DNA of 33,127 nt from Bin80 sp964503085 (GTDB lineage Bacteria; Bacteroidota; Rhodothermia; Rhodothermales; Bin80): NCBI GenBank assembly GCA_964503085.1, contig CAZCYQ010000040.1, positions 1-33,127 on the forward strand, written 5' to 3'. The translations under genes were made by a program, and so were the position numbers. Of this stretch, positions 15,156 through 23,752 are shown piece by piece (positions within the stretch are counted from its first letter, which is position 1; each line of letters begins with the position of its first letter). The notes under the pieces are model-generated. The model saw nothing but the letters and a program-made list of their open reading frames with translations, did no database searches and was not told where the DNA came from.

Positions 15156-16247
15156 TTACTGATCCAACCGCACAGTTTCTCCTGACTTGGCAGACCGAAC
15201 AGCAGCATCCAAAATCTCCATTGCGACCATATTGATCGGGAGCGATGATAGGCTTCCCGCTGGATCTGTATCGCCGCGCACGACGGCCGCCAAAAACGCA
15301 AAGGGATCATTATGGGGGATAACTCTGGCAGGTGCCTCAAAGGGTCTAGACGGGGTATCCGGAAGCCCAAGCACGCCCTCGGTCGCGTTCAAGGCATAAA
15401 CAAATCCCTCAGTTCCGTACACATCCATATCCTTCCGATTGAACGGCCAATTCCAGGACGCTTGGATAATCCCTTGCGCGGACGGATAGGTTACGATGAT
15501 TGTTGCCTCATCATCTACCCGACCATAGGGAGCATCTGGCTTGAATATCTGCGTTACTGCCGTGACACTCTCCGGTCGCTGGCCATCCATAAACCAGGTA
15601 ATTAGATTGGCACCGTAACAACCAAAATCTGTGATCGCACCTCCTCCGTTCTTTTCTTCCGTCAGTAACCAGGATGAAAATTCTTTACCTACGCCAATCT
15701 CAATAGGACCAGGATGCCCATCCCGTACAACCATCTTTCTTAAGTCTCCAAGTGAAGGAAGTGCCTCCTTTGCGTAGTGGACGCTAGGGTACCAAGTGGT
15801 TTCATAGTTGGTCAACAGGTGGATCCCCGCAGAATCTGCAACCATCTTCATCCGCTCTGCATGGTCCAGTGAGATCGCCAACGGCTTTTCAACCATCACA
15901 TGTACGCCGCGTGCAGCAGCCGCTTCTGTTATAGCCAAATGGTCATATATGTTTGAAAACACCGTCACAGCTTCTGGTTTGGTCGCCTCAATCATCTCTT
16001 CTACAGATGGATACACCAACCCCGTATCAAACCCGAACCGGGCGGCATGACGCTCAACCAAAGCCTGGTCGGCCTCTGCAATCCCGACAATCTCTATATC
16101 CCCACGATCTTCACGACCAAGTATCCAGCCTACATGTCCATGCACAAGCCCTGCCACACCAATTCGCACCGGATCGGGTGCATCGGAAGAAACCGAAGCA
16201 GGTGATACCTGCAAAATAAATGCAAATAGCAAAGCTGATAACCCCAT
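15156..16247 (-). CDS. Secreted Gfo/Idh/MocA-family oxidoreductase
   Basis: This 363-residue NAD(P)-dependent sugar or cyclitol dehydrogenase-like protein has an N-terminal Sec-type signal (MGLSALLFAFILQVSPASVS). The Rossmann start is VRIGVAGLVHGHVGWIL, where the usual GxGxxG is replaced by a GLVHGH pattern seen in one subgroup of the family. The catalytic EKP signature is in VHVMVEKPLAIS. The C-terminal GFO_IDH_MocA domain runs through GGGAITDFGCYGANLITWF. It is the last gene of the minus-strand sugar cluster, separated from the upstream isomerase gene by 292 nt, so it may have its own promoter. The substrate cannot be told from sequence. Confidence 0.88.
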   Translation of the reverse strand: MGLSALLFAFILQVSPASVSSDAPDPVRIGVAGLVHGHVGWILGREDRGDIEIVGIAEADQALVERHAARFGFDTGLVYPSVEEMIEATKPEAVTVFSNIYDHLAITEAAAARGVHVMVEKPLAISLDHAERMKMVADSAGIHLLTNYETTWYPSVHYAKEALPSLGDLRKMVVRDGHPGPIEIGVGKEFSSWLLTEEKNGGGAITDFGCYGANLITWFMDGQRPESVTAVTQIFKPDAPYGRVDDEATIIVTYPSAQGIIQASWNWPFNRKDMDVYGTEGFVYALNATEGVLGLPDTPSRPFEAPARVIPHNDPFAFLAAVVRGDTDPAGSLSSLPINMVAMEILDAAVRSAKSGETVRLDQ

Positions 16248-16539
16248 ATCACCGAGAAAATTGAATGATTAGTGAAATTCTATGTACCGACATGTCCGCC
16301 AAAGAGCTACCAAATGGTACGTTGAAGTGATGCTCCTTCCTGGCGAAAAGCACTGATCTATGTTTGACGGCAGCGTTGTTTCAACGCCCACGGTTCACAT
16401 GGCGTCACTATCGCCTCTATCCACAGACCATCGCATACTTGTCTTGTTTGGTACTCGGGATGGATCTAGTCGCCCAAGGCAATATATAATGCTGCTCGCC
16501 TAGATAACGCAACCACCTAATCTGCCGCAAAACCTGAAA

Positions 16540-17460
16540 TCAACCGCCGCCTCCGTCTACACTCCGATACGCTTCAATTAGCGCAACCTCCCCCTCCTTG
16601 CCGGGATGCATGTTGCCGTGCTCCATCCCTAATATGCCCTCAAAATCTTTTTTTCGGATGTGGTCAAAAACATTCGCGTAGTTGATCTCGCCAGTTGTCG
16701 GTTCCTTGCGGCCGGGATTATCGCCAATCTGGAAGTATCCAATTTCATCCCAGGCAGCATCAATATTGGGGATCAGGTTACCTTCTGTGATTTGCTGATG
16801 ATACAGGTCATTCAGTATCTTGCAAGCGGGACTGTCCACTGCGCGGCAAATTTCATAGGCTTGGGGGATTTTCGTCAGAAAAAGCCCAGGATGATTGCGC
16901 GGGTTGAGCGGCTCCAGTACCATAACTAGATCATGCGGCTCCAAGATGTCACAGGCACGCCGCAGACTCTCCACAACATTAGCGGTCTGGTAGCCCATAT
17001 CAAGCCTGAGATCCACAAAGCCGGGCACCACGGTCATCCAGGTTGCATTGACGCGCTTCGCTACCTCGACAGAATCCTCAATTTCACTCAAAAACTGTGC
17101 TCTGAGGTCCGCATCACCACCGGCAAGATTGGGCTCGCGCCAGTGGATCTGATGTGCCACAAAGACTCCCATCCGCATATTGCGTTGAGACATCGTCCTA
17201 GCTATGCGCTCTTGTGTGTCTGTATTTCGTCCCTTCATACCATTGTCCTCCCAGGCCGTGAAGCCTTGATCTGCTGCAAAATTCAACTGATCAACCAGAT
17301 CATCACCTGCACTGTTCTTAAACATGCCAAAATGTGGCGCATAGTGCATTGAGAAAGCATCCTGCACTCCATTTCCAGCATCTGTCGCTAATGGAGCACA
17401 ACCTAAACTTGCAGCCGCAGTCATAAGGGCTGCAGAAGGCACAAATTCTCGACGAGTCAT
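16540..17460 (-). CDS. Tat-exported TIM-barrel hydroxypyruvate isomerase-like protein (1)
   Basis: This 306-residue protein has a twin-arginine signal (MTRREFVPSAALMTAAAS) whose hydrophobic stretch ends in LGC, so it may be a lipoprotein. The AP-endonuclease-2/xylose-isomerase-like TIM barrel shows LEPLNPRNHPG, KILNDLYHQQITEGNLI and YFQIGDNPGRKEPTTGEINY, the metal-binding and product-loop motifs of the hydroxypyruvate isomerase group (Hyi). It then has GMEHGNMHPGKEGE. Export through Tat fits a folded, metal-loaded enzyme. It is 44 nt downstream of the next isomerase gene and belongs to the same run of minus-strand genes. The exact reaction is unknown; such proteins are often mis-called Hyi. 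Confidence 0.88.
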   Translation of the reverse strand: MTRREFVPSAALMTAAASLGCAPLATDAGNGVQDAFSMHYAPHFGMFKNSAGDDLVDQLNFAADQGFTAWEDNGMKGRNTDTQERIARTMSQRNMRMGVFVAHQIHWREPNLAGGDADLRAQFLSEIEDSVEVAKRVNATWMTVVPGFVDLRLDMGYQTANVVESLRRACDILEPHDLVMVLEPLNPRNHPGLFLTKIPQAYEICRAVDSPACKILNDLYHQQITEGNLIPNIDAAWDEIGYFQIGDNPGRKEPTTGEINYANVFDHIRKKDFEGILGMEHGNMHPGKEGEVALIEAYRSVDGGGG

Positions 17461-17504
17461 ATTTTTCGTGGTATTATAGGATTGTCAAATCGGGACTGCA
17501 TAAT

Positions 17505-18359
17505 CTATACGTCGCAGATGCGAACTGCTTCACGCAGGGATACCAAGGGCGTTCTCGTAGGAATGAACTCCTGACCTACAAATCCATCGTAGCCTGTTTC
17601 TACAATCGCAAGCATGATGGCTGAGTAATTCAGTTCCTGTGAATCATCAATTTCATTACGTCCGGGGTTACCGCCAGTGTGATAATGACCAATGAACTGA
17701 TGATTGTCTCGAATAGTGCGAATGACATCTCCCTCCATGATCTGCATGTGGTAGATGTCGTAGAGTAATTTGAAGCGCTCAGAACCCACCTGTTTGCATA
17801 GCTCAACCCCCCAGGCTGTTCGATCACACATATAATCCGGATGGTTGACCTTGCTGTTCAATAGCTCCATACATACCGTTACCCCATATTCTTCTGCAGC
17901 CTGAATAATACCTCTGAGACCGGTCACGCAGTTCTCAAGCCCCTTGGTATCTTCCATTCCCCGCCTGTTTCCCGAAAAACATATTACACGATCATAACCG
18001 GCTTCAGCAACCTCTTTGATTCGTTCCTGATACAGCGGTACCAACCATTCATGATTGGAAGGCTCGTTAAACCCATCTGTCAGGCGGTTCTTGCCCTCTA
18101 CTCCCGGCCCAAAGGGCATGGCACAAACCAATCCATACTTCTCAATGATCGGCCATTCATTGGGCTCGAGTAGTTCTACAGACTTTAGTCCTATCGTAGC
18201 TGCTGCCTGCGCAAGTTCTTCAACGGAATGATCCGGGTAGCACCATTTGCATACACTATGATTCACGCGCCCCCGTAGAGGGGGTTCCGAAGTAGCACCT
18301 AGCAAACTGGCACCTGCAAGTCCGGCCAGTCCGGTTTCAATAAAATTTCTACGTTGCAT
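17505..18359 (-). CDS. Tat-exported TIM-barrel hydroxypyruvate isomerase-like protein (2)
   Basis: This 284-residue protein has a twin-arginine leader, MQRRNFIETGLAGLAGASLL. The barrel contains GYDRVICFSGNRRGM, TVCMELLNSKVNHPDYMCD, KLLYDIYHMQIMEGDVI and IGHYHTGGNPGRNEIDDSQE, which are strong matches to the hydroxypyruvate isomerase subfamily with metal ligands in MELLN, DIYH and GHYH and a final EF (GQEFIPTRTP). It is more canonical than its neighbour at 16540. It lies 27 nt downstream of the third isomerase gene, consistent with an operon. Likely role: isomerisation or epimerisation of a keto sugar or acid in the periplasm (inference). Confidence 0.9.
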   Translation of the reverse strand: MQRRNFIETGLAGLAGASLLGATSEPPLRGRVNHSVCKWCYPDHSVEELAQAAATIGLKSVELLEPNEWPIIEKYGLVCAMPFGPGVEGKNRLTDGFNEPSNHEWLVPLYQERIKEVAEAGYDRVICFSGNRRGMEDTKGLENCVTGLRGIIQAAEEYGVTVCMELLNSKVNHPDYMCDRTAWGVELCKQVGSERFKLLYDIYHMQIMEGDVIRTIRDNHQFIGHYHTGGNPGRNEIDDSQELNYSAIMLAIVETGYDGFVGQEFIPTRTPLVSLREAVRICDV

Positions 18360-18386
18360 TTTTCGTTGTTTCTGACAGACCAGAAT

Positions 18387-19277
18387 CTAGCCCGTAGGCA
18401 GAATATTATCCATTCGTGCGGCTAATCCTTCGAGATAAAGTCGGTCGCCCCCTGATACCTCAGCAGTTGCCCATCCCTGATAACCGATTCCTGCAAGGGC
18501 CTCATTAACAGCCGGCCAATCACAATCACCGTCCCCCAAGGGCACTCTAAAGCCCGCATACGGTCCCTCCGTATCAGCTTTTGACCGACTGTACTCCTTA
18601 ATATCCAACTTCAGAATGCGATGACCCAATGTACGAATCCAATGCTCCGGCCAGCCGTAGGCAACTACGTTACCTACATCAAAATACCAGCCCACGGAAT
18701 CACTCTCGAACTCATCGACATATCTGGCGCACTCTAATGGACTCAGAAGAAACTTATTCCAAACATTTTCAAATGCAATCTTGATACCATGCTCAGCCGC
18801 TATGGGAAGCGCTTTGCGAATTTCCGATTGCGATCGTGTGTAAGCATCTGCATAAGACACCTGTTTGTTAACCACCGCTGGTACAAGAAGGACCGTTGAG
18901 GCTCCATAAGCATGTGCATCCTGAATTGCAGTCCTCAATCCATTCAGTCCGGCTTCCCTGACAGCCGCATCAGGATCGGAAAGAGTTTGGCGCCAGTGAA
19001 CCGAATCAACCACACCGTGGATCGGCAACCCCGTAGCATCCCGCGCGGCTATTATTTCATCGTTATCCAAGTCATTCGGGCTATCCATTTCTACTCCATC
19101 ATACCCCAGATCCTTGAGTAACTGGAATTTCTCGGCAATAGAAAGCTCCGGTTCCTGGATCATCCCAAACTTGACCGCCTTCTGGACAGAGATACGGGAG
19201 CGCGCAAAACCGCGCCCCGAAAAGGCAAGCCCAGCCGCGCCCAATGCACTGGTAAACAGAAAATCCCTTCGTTCCAT
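18387..19277 (-). CDS. Tat-exported sugar phosphate isomerase/epimerase-like TIM barrel (3)
   Basis: The protein has about 296 residues with the twin-arginine leader MERRDFLFTSALGAAGLAFS. The barrel has YDGVEMDSPND, IHGVVDSVHWRQ, IKIAFENVWNKFLLSP, VGWYFDVGNVVAYGWPEHW and ILKLDIKEYSRS, the pattern of L-ribulose-5-phosphate 3-epimerase (UlaE)/xylose-isomerase-like proteins with Glu, Asp and His metal ligands. The start ATG 19277 has AGGTG 6 nt upstream. A GTG at 19286 immediately abutting the stop of the preceding oxidoreductase gene is the alternative. Either way the two genes are tightly coupled, which suggests an oxidation followed by an epimerisation or isomerisation of the same substrate. 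Confidence 0.9.
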   Translation of the reverse strand: MERRDFLFTSALGAAGLAFSGRGFARSRISVQKAVKFGMIQEPELSIAEKFQLLKDLGYDGVEMDSPNDLDNDEIIAARDATGLPIHGVVDSVHWRQTLSDPDAAVREAGLNGLRTAIQDAHAYGASTVLLVPAVVNKQVSYADAYTRSQSEIRKALPIAAEHGIKIAFENVWNKFLLSPLECARYVDEFESDSVGWYFDVGNVVAYGWPEHWIRTLGHRILKLDIKEYSRSKADTEGPYAGFRVPLGDGDCDWPAVNEALAGIGYQGWATAEVSGGDRLYLEGLAARMDNILPTG

Positions 19278-19286
19278 TGTTGTCAC

Positions 19287-20591
19287 CTACATTTTTTGGG
19301 CCGAAGTAGAAGATGTGCGCGAAAGCTTTGTTATGCCCGGCATTGCTACTTCTGGAGCTGCAAGCTGCCCAAAAGCAAGTGTTTTTGGCACGAGATTGAG
19401 GCCTGAGGCCATAAGCTCGTCCCAACTCAACTGTTGGCCTGTATACGCACTCTCACGTCCCAAAACGGCCGTGAGCGTGCTGTGGGCTATCTGAACTGCC
19501 TCGTTGATCGGCTTACCTTCACGGATCGATGCAATGAGATCTGCATGCTCCTGGACATACCCGTTGCCTCCCGGCTCAGGCATTTCATAGAGTGTACCTC
19601 CGTCGTGAGATTTCAGAACTGAGAAGCGGGGATGCAACTCGGCCACACCTCGGGTACCAACTATTCGATTGGTGACCCTGTTGGTCGCACCATGGAACTG
19701 CCTGCATTTGGCTTCAACAACCACGTCTCCAGGATAGACATACTCCACACTGAAGTGGTCATAGATATGGCCGTAATCTGGGCTGGTTCTCACGATCCGC
19801 CCTCCCATTGCAATTGCGCTGTCTGGATGTCCCTGGAATACCCAGTTGATTACATCAATGTTATGCACAAACTGCTCCACGATATGATCTCCACTCAACC
19901 ATGTGAAGTAGTACCAGTTGCGACACTGCCATTCCATATCGCTCATCCCACTTTTGCGCTCACGCAGCCAAATGGGGCCTGTCAGGTAGTATTCCTGCGC
20001 ACCGACTATCTCGCCAATCATGCCGTCATGGATCCGCTTGATCGACTCCACAAAACTCGGCTGTCGCCGATACAGTGTTCCCGCAACAACCGACAATCCT
20101 TTCTGAGTGGCGATCTCCCCCGCCGCCATGATCTCAATTGCTCCCGCTACATCTACGCTGACCGGCTTTTCCATAAATACGTGCTTACCTGCATCTACTG
20201 CCGCCGCGAAATGAGCGGGCCTGAATCCAGGCGGTGCAGCGAGAATTACCATATCGACATCGCTGTCGATCACACGCTGATAGGCATCAAAACCAACAAA
20301 CGCATGCCGGTCATCTACCTTGAATGCCTCTCCAATCTCCTGCTCCAGTGCCTGCCTGGAGGCATCCAGTCGATCTTCAAATAGATCGCCCATGGCAACT
20401 ATCTCCACACCCTCACTGGATACAACAGCATCCCTCGCCGCGCCTGTGCCACGCCCTCCGCATCCGATGACACCTACACGCAGTGTATCACTGGCACCGG
20501 CGTACGCGAAGTTTCCCGAGACCATTAAGCCAAGTGTACCCGCGGCCGTGACCTTCGCGAAGTCACGCCTCGTAATTTCATTCTCTTGCAT
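19287..20591 (-). CDS. Tat-exported Gfo/Idh/MocA-family oxidoreductase
   Basis: This 434-residue protein has a twin-arginine leader (ITRRDFAKVTAAGTLGLMVS). The Rossmann motif is VGVIGCGGRGTGAARDAV, the catalytic lysine lies in KHVFMEKPVSVD, and NWYYFTWLSGDHIVEQFVHN carries the substrate-site histidines. The architecture matches the long Gfo/Idh/MocA proteins with a glucose-fructose oxidoreductase-like C-terminal domain that are abundant in Rhodothermota, Planctomycetes and Verrucomicrobia. These generally use a tightly bound NAD(P) and are exported folded. It directly precedes the epimerase-like gene without a gap and follows apbE after 54 nt. Confidence 0.92.
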   Translation of the reverse strand: MQENEITRRDFAKVTAAGTLGLMVSGNFAYAGASDTLRVGVIGCGGRGTGAARDAVVSSEGVEIVAMGDLFEDRLDASRQALEQEIGEAFKVDDRHAFVGFDAYQRVIDSDVDMVILAAPPGFRPAHFAAAVDAGKHVFMEKPVSVDVAGAIEIMAAGEIATQKGLSVVAGTLYRRQPSFVESIKRIHDGMIGEIVGAQEYYLTGPIWLRERKSGMSDMEWQCRNWYYFTWLSGDHIVEQFVHNIDVINWVFQGHPDSAIAMGGRIVRTSPDYGHIYDHFSVEYVYPGDVVVEAKCRQFHGATNRVTNRIVGTRGVAELHPRFSVLKSHDGGTLYEMPEPGGNGYVQEHADLIASIREGKPINEAVQIAHSTLTAVLGRESAYTGQQLSWDELMASGLNLVPKTLAFGQLAAPEVAMPGITKLSRTSSTSAQKM

Positions 20592-20645
20592 ATGAACCCA
20601 AAGTTTAATTCCCCTAGAATATACCGTTATTCTGCATTCAAACTT

Positions 20646-21767
20646 TCAATCACGCAGAAACTTCCCCGTATTCACCTCCTGCAAACCCGCTTCTCTGCGC
20701 TCTACAAACCTTGTGCTGAAATTCGCCCGATCATTTGCATCCGAGATAGCCGCTTCCCATATCATAACACTGTATGCAGACGCCCATGCATCAGCAATCA
20801 TTGCACTTGGAGCAACCACGGCAACCCTACGCTCATGCTCTACGCCATATCCGGTACGGGGATTAATTATGTGAGAATACTTTATCCCGTCATACTCCAA
20901 ATATCGGTACGTATCGCCAGAGACTGCAATACCACAGTTTTCCAGAGTCAGTTTTTCTGTTCCCAATTCACCTTCTGTATTCAGGTCAAAGACTTCTACG
21001 GACCATCCAGCCGAACCAGGTGGAGCGTTCCCCAAAGCTATATCTCCTCCAATGTCGACAGCGGCGCTCGCAAAACCCGCATTTGCAAGGGTTTTAAGTG
21101 CCTTATCGGCTGCGTACCCCTTCGCAATTCCTCCAAGATCAAGCCGCATATTTTCTCCGTTCAATTGAACCGTACGACTATTTGCGTCCAACTCCAGAAA
21201 ACGGTACCCCACCGCATCCAAAGCATTTGTAATTTCGACGGCATCCGGTATTGTTGCTCGGCGCATTGCTTTACGCCACAGTAGTGTGAGAGGCCCCACG
21301 GTTACATCGAAGCTTCCTTCTGATGCATAAGCGATCCTCTGCCCCGTGACAAGTACGTCCCAAAGGTTCTCACCAACGGCGATGGGTTGTCCGCGGGTCT
21401 TGGATAATCTACTCACTTCACTGTCTATCAGGTAGTCACTCAGTTGCTCATTGAGTTCGTCAATATGTTCGAACGCTCGCCCAGCAGCACTAGCTGCTTC
21501 TGTTGAATCGGCAGCATAGAGTACAACCTTCGCTTCCGTGCCCATTTGATACCTCGTGAATCCAAAACGAGTAACCTCCTGAGCCCCCACATCCACTGTT
21601 GTGGCAACACAAACCAATAATCCTATCCACATGGCGGAATATCTCAGATCATGTCGCCTTGCCGAAAAATATCCCATCTTCAGGAAGATTGATTCTAACA
21701 GATCCGAAAACTTACTGAACAGATTCCTATCCATTACAATTATTTCAGCTGCGTAATCAATGCGCAA
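20646..21767 (-). CDS. apbE: FAD:protein FMN transferase (ApbE)
   Basis: ApbE transfers FMN from FAD onto a Thr or Ser of exported flavoproteins such as Rnf/Nqr subunits. Motifs are present: RYQMGTEAKVVLYA, LNEQLSDYLIDSEVSRL, NMRLDLGGIAKGYAADKA, AAVDIGGDIALG, and AVSGDTYRYLEYDG followed by YSHIINPRTGYG with the Mg-binding residues. The open frame of 373 residues begins with about 45 non-conserved residues. ATG 21677 or 21632 would give a more usual signal peptide (MWIGLLVCVATTVDVGAQ), so the start is uncertain. It is the first gene of the minus-strand run leading into the sugar-oxidoreductase cluster. No obvious flavinylation target is in the window. Confidence 0.92.
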   Translation of the reverse strand: MRIDYAAEIIVMDRNLFSKFSDLLESIFLKMGYFSARRHDLRYSAMWIGLLVCVATTVDVGAQEVTRFGFTRYQMGTEAKVVLYAADSTEAASAAGRAFEHIDELNEQLSDYLIDSEVSRLSKTRGQPIAVGENLWDVLVTGQRIAYASEGSFDVTVGPLTLLWRKAMRRATIPDAVEITNALDAVGYRFLELDANSRTVQLNGENMRLDLGGIAKGYAADKALKTLANAGFASAAVDIGGDIALGNAPPGSAGWSVEVFDLNTEGELGTEKLTLENCGIAVSGDTYRYLEYDGIKYSHIINPRTGYGVEHERRVAVVAPSAMIADAWASAYSVMIWEAAISDANDRANFSTRFVERREAGLQEVNTGKFLRD

Positions 21768-21836
21768 GAGACATGTACCTAACTACGGATCTTCTCCGCA
21801 ACAGTACTATTCTCGTACCGATCACCGTTTGACCCG

Positions 21837-22151
21837 TCAGGAAACGCTACACTTCTGGAATGTGCCTTTGCCATTATGAACAATGCGCTCAGCGCACCAC
21901 TGCAATCCCGCATTGCGCAGGGGCGCCAGTCCCGACTCAGGAAACTCTAGCTTTTCTACCTGGACTTCCTGGTCCAGTGTAAACCGCATCTCATAATGAC
22001 AGACTTTGTTGGCGGGCAGAAATGTGCGCTCACCAAACTGATCCAGTAATCGTTCTGTCCCAATCGGTCTGAAGGATCCATAGGCCCCCGATACCTGACC
22101 ACGAAAAGTCGGTGCACTGCGGATCGTAGTTATTGGCAGCTTTTTGCCCAT
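21837..22151 (-). CDS. Small hypothetical protein downstream of vapC
   Basis: From ATG 22151, 28 nt after the vapC stop, an open frame of about 104 residues runs to 21837. It has a protein-like composition (GQVSGAYGSFRPIGTERLL, then KVCHYEMRFTLDQEVQVEKL) and no membrane segment. I do not recognise the family. It may be the C-terminal remnant of a longer protein joined to the vapBC insertion, or a real small gene. The frame stays open upstream into vapC, which is uninformative. Confidence 0.35.
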   Translation of the reverse strand: MGKKLPITTIRSAPTFRGQVSGAYGSFRPIGTERLLDQFGERTFLPANKVCHYEMRFTLDQEVQVEKLEFPESGLAPLRNAGLQWCAERIVHNGKGTFQKCSVS

Positions 22152-22179
22152 CAGTGTACACGTGGGCTTTCTCGTGAGA

Positions 22180-22584
22180 TCACACGCTATAGAGCAAGCG
22201 CATACCGCCTTCGCGCGCTGCTTTCCGGTCAAACGTCACCGTTTCCCGCGCACCTGATAGTTTGGCCGTTTCAGCAATCAACGTGTCGGCAAAATCAACC
22301 GAAGATCCATCACGATAGACCGCCAAGGCACGGTATTTTGCTTCGGCATTCTCAAAGACGAGTTCATGCGAGCGTAGCAGCGCCTCAATCACTTCGCCAA
22401 CTTCCCTGCGACCCAATTTATATGAGATGGCCAGCACCCAACTTGTCTCAGCCAAGACTACCGAACTGATAAAGCCTGGATCATCCCGCGTGAGCCCATC
22501 AATGAATTTAGAGGCGATGGAACTTTGCACCTCATCATCCTGGACGAGATAGCGCACCAGAACATTTGTATCAAGACCAATCAT
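22180..22584 (-). CDS. vapC: VapC PIN-domain toxin
   Basis: This is a 134-residue PIN-domain ribonuclease, the toxin of a type II system. Acidic residues expected for Mg binding are visible: D5 in MIGLDTNVLVRYL, E46 in SVVLAETSWVL, D97/D100 in SSVDFADTLIAE and D119 in TVTFDRKAA. I use ATG 22584, which matches the start of the family and overlaps vapB by 14 nt, rather than the open frame's upstream ATG at 22605. The gene appears intact, unlike its paralogue at 2761. VapC toxins usually cleave tRNA or rRNA at specific sites; the target here is unknown. Confidence 0.93.
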   Translation of the reverse strand: MIGLDTNVLVRYLVQDDEVQSSIASKFIDGLTRDDPGFISSVVLAETSWVLAISYKLGRREVGEVIEALLRSHELVFENAEAKYRALAVYRDGSSVDFADTLIAETAKLSGARETVTFDRKAAREGGMRLLYSV

Positions 22585-22822
22585 TGCCTGCCGCGCCCTT
22601 GGCAATCGCTTGATTCATATCCTCGATCGAAATAGGTTTTTGCTTTGGCCGCCGCAATAAACCTTTTAGTGTCTGGACTGAATGCGTCGCGGGTAGCACC
22701 GCATAGTTACCATCTTCCATCCTGACAAAATTGACCCGATCGCCAGGGCTGAGCCCCAAGGCGACCCGAATCTGTTTTGGCAGGGTCAATTGACCTTTCG
22801 ATGAGATAATTGCGGTAGCCAT
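22571..22822 (-). CDS. vapB: VapB antitoxin, AbrB/SpoVT type (copy 2)
   Basis: This 83-residue antitoxin has the AbrB-type N-terminus (IISSKGQLTLPKQIR, then LGLSPGDRVNFVRMEDG) and a C-terminal tail for toxin binding. Pro26 and Thr13 are the usual family residues, whereas copy 1 at 2523 has Ser and Ile there, so copy 2 is the less diverged one. It is translationally coupled to vapC (14-nt overlap). The upstream inverted repeat at 22828-22860 is the likely operator for VapBC autoregulation. Confidence 0.93.
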   Translation of the reverse strand: MATAIISSKGQLTLPKQIRVALGLSPGDRVNFVRMEDGNYAVLPATHSVQTLKGLLRRPKQKPISIEDMNQAIAKGAAGNDWS

Positions 22823-22827
22823 GGCAC

Positions 22828-22860
22828 TTCCTTACTTTTGGTAAAGCTAAATGTAAGGAA
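22828..22860 (-). promoter_or_regulatory. Operator-like inverted repeat upstream of vapB copy 2
   Basis: TTCCTTAC (22828-22835) and GTAAGGAA (22853-22860) are perfect arms 17 nt apart, placed 5 nt before the vapB ATG. Arms, spacing and position equal those at 2485-2517. Homology between the two upstream regions extends to about 22882, including GATTAATC at 22873-22880. Confidence 0.65.
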
Positions 22861-22882
22861 TTTATGGTTAACGATTAATCTT

Positions 22883-23182
22883 TAGGGAGGATTCGATCCA
22901 CAACTTTCTCGGTAGAACCATATTTAATAATTGACGCTAGACACGATCCGTCCTTACGGCGTCTGCAGCTGGGGCTCCGGCCTCAAGATTCATAGCTGAA
23001 CTTCTGCCCTGCCATCCCGTGCCAAGAGATAACTTCCATGTGCATCCCCCTTCAGAGCATGAACGCGCCCCTGCAAGAATAAATGAAGTGGAATCGGGAC
23101 TCTGAATTGCCCCTCTATGTTGTTGCGAACATAAGGAAAACTAAGAGGGTCTTGTCGCTTAAAGCGAGATTACCACATCTAC
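22883..23182. other. Intergenic between vapB and cvpA
   Basis: I see no gene or defined element. It lies upstream of vapB (minus) and downstream of cvpA (minus), so it should hold the end of the cvpA transcript and the far part of the vapB promoter. Confidence 0.45.
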
Positions 23183-23701
23183 TTATAATCCGGTGTTGAA
23201 TCGCTCGGACAACTCTGCCAACTCCGGGAACTGTGCTGTCGCTAAACTCCAGGTTTGGGGGAAAAACTGGTACACGACTTCGTACAGCGCAGAATCTCCA
23301 CGAACTTCACTCGGCGGCAATCCAACTGAAGCCAATACGTATAATACCAGGCTAAATGCCAGGCAAGCGGTAACTACACCAAATGCTCCCCCCAAAATCC
23401 TATTTACCGTGCCGACAAAAATGATATTCCTTATAAACTTGTCAACTCCACGTGAAATAATCATGAAAAACAATTGAGCGCCCAAGAACACTAGGCCAAA
23501 ACCTGCAATTGAAGAATAATCTGCGGGTACACCTATTCTGGTTTCCAGCGATCCTCCAACCCCTTCCATGAAGGAATATCCCAATGCGATCGCAATCAAC
23601 AAACCTGCCAACCCGAACACCTGGCGGACGAGTCCGCGCCTAGCACCCACTAGCAAACCTATGCCCAGAACAACGAAAATTACTATATCAAGCCAATTCA
23701 T
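23183..23701 (-). CDS. cvpA: CvpA family membrane protein
   Basis: This 172-residue inner-membrane protein has four hydrophobic segments: MNWLDIVIFVVLGIGLLVGA, VFGLAGLLIAIALGYSFM, IAGFGLVFLGAQLFFMI and GGAFGVVTACLAFSLVLYVL. The N-terminal RRGLVRQVFGLAGLL motif is typical of CvpA/colicin V production proteins, whose role is in envelope homeostasis. It is the last gene of the minus-strand envelope run, 51 nt after the PEGA-like gene. Confidence 0.92.
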   Translation of the reverse strand: MNWLDIVIFVVLGIGLLVGARRGLVRQVFGLAGLLIAIALGYSFMEGVGGSLETRIGVPADYSSIAGFGLVFLGAQLFFMIISRGVDKFIRNIIFVGTVNRILGGAFGVVTACLAFSLVLYVLASVGLPPSEVRGDSALYEVVYQFFPQTWSLATAQFPELAELSERFNTGL

Positions 23702-23752
23702 ACTAGCCGTTACGATGAGACTTCAGAGAGGTTACGGAAATTATACGATTCA

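Noticed and set aside
16373..16387. GCGTTG-TTT-CAACGC hairpin between the two sugar-cluster genes
   Set aside because: Only 6 bp with a 3-nt loop and no T-run; too weak to call a terminator.
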